From Pseudorhodobacter sp. (GTDB taxonomy: Bacteria > Pseudomonadota > Alphaproteobacteria > Rhodobacterales > Rhodobacteraceae): 12,919 bases of DNA. The notes under the pieces are model-generated. The model had not been told where the DNA came from. It ran no database searches and saw only the letters and a list, made by a program, of their open reading frames with translations. The position numbers and the translations under genes were made by a program. This document shows, one piece after another, positions 7,893 to 12,919 of the stretch. Position 1 is the first letter of the stretch; each line of letters starts with the position of its first letter. The stretch spans positions 1 through 12,919 of the forward strand of contig JACMNW010000341.1 of the NCBI GenBank assembly GCA_014378345.1, read 5' to 3'.

Positions 7893-8683
7893 GCCGCTTC
7901 CGCCTCAACCGCCGGGCGCAAAAACACCAAAGCATCGGCAGAAGACCGGCCCGCGTTATAACGGTATCCGCCGACCTCAAAGCCGCGAATATCCTGCGGG
8001 TCCGTCAATTGATGATCGGCAATGAACCGCGCCATGGCCCCGCGCGCCTTCTTCGCCCAAAAGCTGATGATCTTGGCGTCACCACGACGGTCTTCTAAAA
8101 ACACCGGCGTGATGACCTGCAGTTTTAATTTCTTGCGATCCACCGCACCGAAATATTCTGCCGATGCGCAGTTGATCAGGATTTTGGTTCCAACCTCGGC
8201 ACTTTGCGCATTCAAAGCCTTGGCAATCTTGTCGCCCCAAAACGCATATAAATCGGCACCTTTTGTGTTGGCCAACTTGCTGCCCATTTCCAACCGATAT
8301 GGTTGAATGGCATCCAAAGGCCGCAGCGCGCCATACAACCCCGACAATATCCGCAAATGTTCCTGTGCCCAGCGCAGGGCATCGGGTTCCATCGTCGCGG
8401 CCTCCAGCCCCGCGTAGGTATCGCCCGCAAACATAAACGCGGCGGGCCAAGTTTCCGTATTGGCAGGCTTGGGCCGATATGCCTTGAACCGATCCCGGTT
8501 CAACCGACCCAAGGGTTCTGAAATATTCATCAATGCGCAAAGATCATCGACAGAAAGTGCCTTTGCTAGTCTTGCCAGCCGCGCCGCATCGGTTGCGAAC
8601 ATGGGCTGCGTCAACGCCATACCACCGGGTAAAGAGCGCGTAGTTTGATCAAGCCGTTTGGCGGGGGAAATCACTGTCAGCAT
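7889..8683 (-). CDS. yaaA: Peroxide stress protein YaaA (DUF328 family)
   Basis: This 264-residue protein belongs to the YaaA/DUF328 family. In E. coli, YaaA is induced by peroxide and limits DNA and protein damage by lowering free intracellular iron. Family signatures visible here are the N-terminal MLTVISPAKRL, SGLYGALRPLD at about 114-124, NCASAEYF at 171-178 and the C-terminal FEVGGYRYN at about 235-243. The length matches the usual roughly 260 residues. Three start codons stand in a row (GTG 8689, ATG 8686, ATG 8683). I chose 8683 because it gives the family N-terminus and places AAGAGG 5 nt upstream. The gene lies 43 nt after recQ on the same strand and is probably cotranscribed with it. 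Its TAA overlaps the TAA of the convergent kinase gene. No oxidative-stress regulator site was found nearby. The biochemical activity in this organism is inferred from the family. Confidence 0.93.
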   Translation of the reverse strand: MLTVISPAKRLDQTTRSLPGGMALTQPMFATDAARLARLAKALSVDDLCALMNISEPLGRLNRDRFKAYRPKPANTETWPAAFMFAGDTYAGLEAATMEPDALRWAQEHLRILSGLYGALRPLDAIQPYRLEMGSKLANTKGADLYAFWGDKIAKALNAQSAEVGTKILINCASAEYFGAVDRKKLKLQVITPVFLEDRRGDAKIISFWAKKARGAMARFIADHQLTDPQDIRGFEVGGYRYNAGRSSADALVFLRPAVEAEAA

Positions 8684-8688
8684 CATCA

Positions 8689-8694
8689 CCTCTT
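8689..8694 (-). promoter_or_regulatory. Ribosome binding site that decides the yaaA start
   Basis: AAGAGG on the minus strand is 5 nt from the ATG at 8683 but only 2 nt from the ATG at 8686, and it overlaps the GTG at 8689. The third start codon is therefore the only one with workable spacing. Confidence 0.65.
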
Positions 8695-8726
8695 GGCGAA
8701 AGAATTAGCGCCGTCACCCAAACCGT

Positions 8727-10790
8727 CTAGCCCTGCCGCAGAATTTCCAGAAACGCCTGTCCGAACCGTTCCATCTTTTGCGGCCCCAAAGCACCTGCCC
8801 GGTCCAGATCAGACAGGGTTGTTGGCCGCGCCTCGGCGATTTTGCGCAAACTGGCCGATGTGCAGCTTAAATGCTTGCCAATGCCGTCATCGCCGCGTGC
8901 CAGCCGCAATTGCTCTGCCTCCAGCAAATCAAACAATCCGCCCGCATCGCGCCCGGCAAGCCGCATCCGCTGTGGGTGCAATGGTGTGGCTGCGGCCCCG
9001 GTAATTACCGCCAAAAACAACGCCCCATAACTTTCCAGCTTTTTCGCACCCACCCCGGTAATCTGCGCCATCTGGTCCAGCGTAGCCGGTTTCCGCTCCG
9101 CCATTTCAATCAAGGTGCGGTCGGGGAACACCACATAGGCGGGCACTGACGCACCTTCCGCCAACGCGCGCCGCTTGGCCTTCAGCGCTGACAGCAGCGG
9201 CGCATCTTCGTCTGACACCTGCGATTTCACCATCGCCACCGGAACTGCCGACGCAATCGTATCGCGCCGCAGGGTAATTGAGGACTCCCCCCGTAAAATC
9301 GGTCGCGCGGCATCGGTCATGCGCAGCGCACCGTGCCGTTCGGTATCCGGGCGCACCAAATCCTGCCCCATCATCTGCCGGAATACAGCGCCCCAAGCTG
9401 GTTTGGAAAGATCGCGCCCTACGGCAAAAGTCGGCAACTGGTCATGCCCGCGTTCACGCACCTTTGGCGTCATAGTGCCGGTCAGAATATCAATCAAATG
9501 TCCCGCACCAAACCATTCGCCGGTGCGCAAAATCGCAGAAAGCGCCTTGCGCACGGCATCAGTGGCGTCAAACACATCCGCGGGCCTGTCACACAGGTCG
9601 CAATTTCCGCAAGGCCCCGACGTTTCGGCGAAATACCCCAGCAACACCTGTCGCCGACATTTCGTCGCCTCAGCCAGCCCCAACAACGCATTCAGCCGAC
9701 CATGATCCGCATCCTTGCGGTCAGCGGGGGCCGCGCCTTCGTCAATCTGGCTACGGCGCAAACGAATGTCTTCGGGCCCGTACAACGTCAAAGTTTCGGC
9801 AGGCAAGCCATCCCGCCCGGCGCGGCCGATTTCCTGATAATAGCCTTCAACCGATTTCGGCAAATCGGCATGCGCGACCCAGCGGATATCCGGCTTGTCT
9901 ATGCCCATTCCAAACGCAATCGTCGCCACCACGATCAGCCCGTCTTCCTGCTGAAACCGCACTTCCACGCGGCGGCGCATCTCGGGGTCCATGCCGCCAT
10001 GGTAAAAACACGCCAGATGCCCCGCCTCACGCAGCGCCTGCGCCAGCGTTTCGGTCTTTGCCCGCGTGCCACAATATACGATGCCCGATTGGCCGCGGCG
10101 CGCTTGGGCAAACCGCAAAATTTGGGCGCGCGGGGTATCCTTCACCTCAAACATCAGATGAATATTAGGCCTGTCAAAGCCGCGCAAAAACGTAGATGGC
10201 GCAACACCATCAAACAACCGCATTACAATTTCATCCCGCGTTTCGGCATCTGCCGTGGCGGTAAACGCGGCCAATGGCACGCCCAAAGCGCGGCGCAAAT
10301 CGCCAATGCGCAGGTAATCGGGCCTAAAATCATGGCCCCACTGCGACACACAATGCGCCTCATCCACGGCGATGGCAGACACGCCAATTCGCCGCAACAT
10401 CGGCAAAGTGCCCGCCGCCGCCAGCCGTTCGGGCGCGATATAGAGCAGCTTCAGGCGCCCCTCATCCAGCGCCGTAAAAACCTCTTCCGTTTCACTTTCT
10501 GTATTGCCGGATGTCAGCGCCCCTGCTTCCACTCCAGCCGCCTTTAGCGCACGTACCTGATCGCGCATCAGCGCAATCAGCGGCGAGACGACCACCGTTA
10601 CCCCACCACGGCACAAAGCAGGCAATTGAAAACAAAGCGATTTTCCGCCTCCCGTTGGCATAATTGCCAAACAGTTCTGCCCCGCCAAAACCGCATCCAC
10701 AATTTCCGCCTGACCGGGGCGAAATTCGGAAAACCCGAAGACTGATGCCAGCAATGCGTCAGGGGCGTGTAATGGGGTAAGTGAGTTCAC
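8727..10790 (-). CDS. recQ: ATP-dependent DNA helicase RecQ
   Basis: This 687-residue 3'-5' superfamily 2 helicase acts in recombinational repair and processing of stalled forks. Helicase motifs in order: Walker A MPTGGGKS at 44-51, DEAH at 143-146 within AVDEAHCVSQWGHDFR (which continues into the aromatic-rich loop), TATA at 177-180, and motif VI QEIGRAGRDG at 319-328. The RQC zinc cysteines are C378, C394, C397 and C400, matching the E. coli spacing. The winged helix covers about 405-515. One HRDC domain lies at about 532-597 and a second HRDC-like segment at about 622-685, each with an LxxxxGxGxxK-like helix-hairpin. This is longer than the roughly 610-residue single-HRDC E. coli enzyme. 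The start is a GTG at 10790; an in-frame TGA lies shortly upstream and the ribosome site is weak (GGGA about 11 nt away). It is flanked by yggT (47 nt upstream) and yaaA (43 nt downstream) on the same strand. Confidence 0.97.
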   Translation of the reverse strand: MNSLTPLHAPDALLASVFGFSEFRPGQAEIVDAVLAGQNCLAIMPTGGGKSLCFQLPALCRGGVTVVVSPLIALMRDQVRALKAAGVEAGALTSGNTESETEEVFTALDEGRLKLLYIAPERLAAAGTLPMLRRIGVSAIAVDEAHCVSQWGHDFRPDYLRIGDLRRALGVPLAAFTATADAETRDEIVMRLFDGVAPSTFLRGFDRPNIHLMFEVKDTPRAQILRFAQARRGQSGIVYCGTRAKTETLAQALREAGHLACFYHGGMDPEMRRRVEVRFQQEDGLIVVATIAFGMGIDKPDIRWVAHADLPKSVEGYYQEIGRAGRDGLPAETLTLYGPEDIRLRRSQIDEGAAPADRKDADHGRLNALLGLAEATKCRRQVLLGYFAETSGPCGNCDLCDRPADVFDATDAVRKALSAILRTGEWFGAGHLIDILTGTMTPKVRERGHDQLPTFAVGRDLSKPAWGAVFRQMMGQDLVRPDTERHGALRMTDAARPILRGESSITLRRDTIASAVPVAMVKSQVSDEDAPLLSALKAKRRALAEGASVPAYVVFPDRTLIEMAERKPATLDQMAQITGVGAKKLESYGALFLAVITGAAATPLHPQRMRLAGRDAGGLFDLLEAEQLRLARGDDGIGKHLSCTSASLRKIAEARPTTLSDLDRAGALGPQKMERFGQAFLEILRQG

Positions 10791-10837
10791 GTTATCTTTT
10801 CCCGGTATCGCAGGCGAGGCACATCAGAACCCGCAGA

Positions 10838-11125
10838 TCACTGGAAAGAATAGGCATTGTTCACCAGCACAATTCGCAGCGCATACACCCCCAGCAGCAC
10901 CAAAAGCGGTGCCAAATCCAGCCCACCCATATTTGGCAACACAGACCTTACGCGTGAATAAATCGGCTCTAACAACCGGTTCAGGCCATCCCATAGCTGG
11001 GCTACCAAGGGCTGCCGCAGGTTCAGCACCTGAAAATTGATCAGCCAGCTCATGATGATATGGGCCAAGATCACAAACTTAGCGACATCAAGGATCAAAA
11101 GCAGAATTTGCAGGATAGAGGTCAT
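10838..11125 (-). CDS. YggT family integral membrane protein
   Basis: This 95-residue protein belongs to the YggT family, small inner-membrane proteins of poorly defined role. Family members have been linked to osmotic tolerance and, in other lineages, to cell division and thylakoid organisation. Two hydrophobic segments are visible, about 4-29 and about 69-89. Between them is the family-typical motif RQPLVAQLWDGLNRLLEPIY (about 37-56), followed by a Pro-Gly turn and LDLAPLLVLL. I chose the ATG at 11125 because MTSILQ directly precedes the first hydrophobic segment and a GGGA lies 8 nt upstream. Another ATG at 11134 would add three residues (MCQ), and the frame extends to 11185 without a better site. 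It is the first gene of the probable yggT-recQ-yaaA transcript. Its link to DNA repair is positional only. Confidence 0.9.
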   Translation of the reverse strand: MTSILQILLLILDVAKFVILAHIIMSWLINFQVLNLRQPLVAQLWDGLNRLLEPIYSRVRSVLPNMGGLDLAPLLVLLGVYALRIVLVNNAYSFQ

Positions 11126-11255
11126 TTGGCACATCCCAATACAAACTGTAGTGTCACAGGTATCGTCCGCACCCCCAAAGGGCAACCCATTCCGCAGGGT
11201 TTTGCTTGACGTTTTACCACGCTTCGGGGACGCAGGCCCGAACAGGGAGCCTCAG
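11126..11255. other. Divergent intergenic region between yggT and the thioesterase gene
   Basis: These 130 bases must hold promoters for the leftward yggT-recQ-yaaA run and the rightward thioesterase gene. CTTGACG at 11205-11211 resembles an alphaproteobacterial -35 element facing the thioesterase, but no good -10 follows at 16-18 nt. On the minus strand, TTGCCC (11184-11179) and TACCTG (11161-11156) are 17 nt apart and point toward yggT; this is a weak match. The stretch CTGTAGTGTCACAG (11146-11159) has only 4-bp dyad arms. AGGGAG at 11244-11249 is the thioesterase ribosome site. Confidence 0.5.
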
Positions 11256-11786
11256 ATGTATCCATTTTTTCGCTTGGCCAAAGAAATGTGGAAATTCCGC
11301 AATGCGGCCCCACTGCCGATTTTGGGTATCCACCGGTCTACCCATATCTGCTGGCCTTGGGATTTGGACCCGTGGAACGAGCTGAACAATGGCCGCACCC
11401 TGACGCTTTATGATCTGGGTCGCCTGCCCCTCGCCCGCCGCACCGGCGTTGACCGTGTGCTGCGCGCAAATCGCTGGGGGCTGACCGTGGCGGGCAACAC
11501 AACGCGGTATCGCCGCCGGGTACAGATGTTTGGCAGGCTTGAAATGGTATCGCGCTGCATCGGCTGGGATGCGCGCTTTGTCTATATGGATCAATCCATG
11601 TGGAAAGGGGATGACTGCACCAGCCAAATGATCATCCGGTCGGCCATTGTTGGAAAATCTGGCATCGTGCCGCCGAAAGATTTGTTGGCGGCTTTGGGGC
11701 AGACTACAGAAAGCCCGCCTTTGCCAGATTGGGTGCAGGCATGGATTGTGGCCGAAAATGCGCGCCCCTGGCCACCGCAACGATAG
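11256..11786 (+). CDS. Acyl-CoA thioesterase-like hotdog-fold protein
   Basis: This 176-residue protein resembles the 4HBT/THEM6-like thioesterases common in Alphaproteobacteria, which hydrolyse acyl-CoA thioesters in the cytosol. The key segment is WPWDLDPWNELNNGRTLTLYD at about 33-53. It corresponds to the hotdog active-site helix region, with an acidic residue (D36/D38) before an NN-G turn. The following strand-rich part (about 74-132, GLTVAGNTTRYRRRVQMF and EMVSRCIGWDARFVY) fits the remaining hotdog sheet. The C-terminus ends in a tryptophan- and proline-rich tail. I chose the ATG at 11256 because AGGGAG sits 6 nt upstream and the frame before it reads through the divergent promoter region. 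The MFS gene follows after 63 nt on the same strand, so cotranscription is possible. The substrate cannot be told from the sequence. Confidence 0.8.
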   Translation: MYPFFRLAKEMWKFRNAAPLPILGIHRSTHICWPWDLDPWNELNNGRTLTLYDLGRLPLARRTGVDRVLRANRWGLTVAGNTTRYRRRVQMFGRLEMVSRCIGWDARFVYMDQSMWKGDDCTSQMIIRSAIVGKSGIVPPKDLLAALGQTTESPPLPDWVQAWIVAENARPWPPQR

Positions 11787-11849
11787 ACCCGCGCTTGCAA
11801 CTGCCCGCCAATTCAGGCTTCATCGGCCAAACACCAAGGGGCAGGCAGC

Positions 11850-12919
11850 ATGATCAGCGCAAAGAAACGCATCCTTGGCTGGTATTTTTTTGATTGGGCC
11901 AGCCAGCCCTATAACACCCTGCTGCTGACCTTTGTCTTTGGTCCCTACTTTGCCGAAATCGCCCGTGCGCATTATGTGGCGACAGGGCTGGATACAGAAG
12001 CCGCAGGTGCCGCGGCGCAAGCGTATTGGGGCTACGGCCTTGCGGCCTCCAGCGTGATCATCGCGCTATTGGCCCCCATCCTTGGCGCAATTGCCGATGG
12101 CACCGGACGCAGGTTGGTGTGGGTCTGGGTGTTTTCCGCGCTTTATGTCATCGGGTCTTACGCGCTGTGGTGGCTGGTGCCGGGGCAAGACAACCTTTTT
12201 TGGGCGGTGGCATTTTTCGGGCTTGGTTTCATTGGCATGGAATTCGCCACCATCTTCACCAATGCCCTGCTGCCGGGCTTGGGCGATCATGACGATATCG
12301 GCGGCATCTCCGGGTCCGGCTTTGCGTTTGGCTATCTGGGCGGCGTGATCGCACTGGCCCTGATGCTAACGTTGTTTGCAGAAAACGCCACCACAGGGCT
12401 GACGCTGCTGAAGATTAACCCGATCTTTGGCCTTGATGCTGCTGTCCGCGAAGGCACCCGCGCAGTAGGGCCGTTTACCGCCATCTGGTACGTCGTCTTC
12501 ATGATACCGTTTTTCCTGTGGGTGAAGGAACCTAGAACCAAAGCCCGCCCCCTGCGCATTGGGGCAGCGTTCGGCAGCCTGTGGGCGCTGTTGGCCAGCC
12601 TTGTGCACCGGCGTAGTTTGGCGGCCTACCTTGTGTCATCGCTGTTCTACCGCGACGCATTGAACGCGCTTTACGGCTTTGGCGGAGTATATGCCAGCGG
12701 CGTACTTGGCTGGTCGATAATTCAAATCGGCGTCTTTGGGGTTGTGGGGGCAGTAACTGCCACAATCGCAAGCTGGGTCGGGGGAAAGCTTGATCGGCGG
12801 TTCGGCCCCAAACCAGTGATTGCCATGTGCATCGTCATTCTAACCCTCGTCTGCATCATCATCGTCGGCATGACCCCAGAAAACTTGTGGGGCACTGCCC
12901 TTGCGCCCGGCATGGCAGA
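11850..12919 (+). CDS. UMF1/Atg22-like MFS transporter (3' end cut by window)
   Basis: An open frame of 356 codons runs to the window edge without a stop. It begins MISAKKRILGWYFFDWASQPYN, and the (D/E)WA-x(2)-(P/A)Y(N/Y)T signature here (DWASQPYNT) is characteristic of the UMF1 family of the major facilitator superfamily, related to fungal Atg22 vacuolar amino acid effluxers. Several hydrophobic segments are visible: around 20-35, 63-82 (LAASSVIIALLAPILGAIAD, including the cytoplasmic loop GAIADGTGRR typical of MFS loop 2-3), 90-108, 114-135, 150-172, a stretch near 210-225, and three more toward the end. A second MFS-type loop GGKLDRRFGPK lies at about 311-321. AAGGGG at 11836-11841 is 8 nt before the ATG. 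Family members are usually a little over 400 residues, so the last segments are probably missing. The substrate is unknown; export of a small organic solute is a guess from the family. Confidence 0.9.
   Translation, partial: MISAKKRILGWYFFDWASQPYNTLLLTFVFGPYFAEIARAHYVATGLDTEAAGAAAQAYWGYGLAASSVIIALLAPILGAIADGTGRRLVWVWVFSALYVIGSYALWWLVPGQDNLFWAVAFFGLGFIGMEFATIFTNALLPGLGDHDDIGGISGSGFAFGYLGGVIALALMLTLFAENATTGLTLLKINPIFGLDAAVREGTRAVGPFTAIWYVVFMIPFFLWVKEPRTKARPLRIGAAFGSLWALLASLVHRRSLAAYLVSSLFYRDALNALYGFGGVYASGVLGWSIIQIGVFGVVGAVTATIASWVGGKLDRRFGPKPVIAMCIVILTLVCIIIVGMTPENLWGTALAPGMA

Noticed and set aside
9333..10547. 404-codon open frame on the plus strand
   Set aside because: It lies wholly antisense to recQ, whose helicase motifs are unmistakable. 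The translation is rich in Arg, His, Pro and Gln, as expected from a GC-rich shadow frame, and has no recognisable domain.
11206..11234. Sigma-70-type promoter for the thioesterase gene
   Set aside because: TTGACG is a good -35 element, but the hexamers 16-18 nt downstream (GC-rich, for example GACGCA) do not resemble a -10. It is mentioned only in the intergenic entry.
11214..11780. 188-codon open frame on the minus strand
   Set aside because: It is antisense to the thioesterase gene, which has a good ribosome site and hotdog-like motif. The minus frame has no motif.
11804..11847. CTGCCC and GGGCAG as a terminator between the thioesterase and transporter genes
   Set aside because: The arms are short, about 30 nt apart, the second overlaps the transporter ribosome site, and no U-tract follows.

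Overview
The window reads as a stretch of ordinary chromosome from an alphaproteobacterium, most likely of the Rhodobacterales (Roseobacter/Paracoccaceae group). Three things suggest this: moderately high GC with dense coding on both strands; a soluble hybrid kinase whose N-terminus (MDIAERFAKERRAR...) looks like a kinase family of that order; and a YggT, a thioesterase and a UMF1-type transporter that all resemble rhodobacteral versions. These family assignments come from recognising motifs, not from a database search. I see no tRNA, rRNA, CRISPR, insertion sequence, integrase or phage gene.

Layout. (1) Bases 1-44 hold 14 open codons on the minus strand, starting with a GTG directly after the stop of the next gene. 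They may be the start of a downstream operon partner. (2) Bases 45-5147 (minus) encode a 1700-residue secreted alpha-2-macroglobulin with an N-terminal PAN/Apple-like domain and an intact CTEQ thioester motif. (3) Bases 5148-5333 form a divergent intergenic region. It contains the clearest unexplained structure in the window: a perfect 10-bp inverted repeat enclosing a second 6-bp inverted repeat, ending 2 nt before the Shine-Dalgarno of the macroglobulin gene. (4) Bases 5334-7892 (plus) encode a soluble hybrid histidine kinase with the order coiled coil, PAS, PAS, HisKA, HATPase, REC, REC. (5) Bases 7889-11125 (minus) form a probable three-gene run transcribed yggT, recQ, yaaA. The yaaA stop overlaps the kinase stop tail to tail. 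(6) Bases 11126-11255 form a second divergent intergenic region. (7) Bases 11256-11786 (plus) encode a hotdog-fold thioesterase. Bases 11850-12919 (plus) encode a UMF1/Atg22-like MFS transporter cut by the window edge.

How the genes may work together. The macroglobulin is a periplasmic protease trap, and in many bacteria it is paired with the peptidoglycan repair enzyme PbpC; whether the left-edge reading frame is pbpC cannot be told from 14 codons. RecQ (recombinational repair helicase) and YaaA (peroxide stress, DNA protection) lie 43 nt apart on the same strand, so a shared DNA-damage or oxidative-stress role is plausible. The kinase has no histidine phosphotransfer domain of its own and no response regulator beside it, so its partners must be encoded elsewhere. 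I found no convincing undescribed multi-gene system. The best leads are the nested inverted repeat in the macroglobulin leader, the PAN-macroglobulin architecture, and the two possible N-termini of the kinase.
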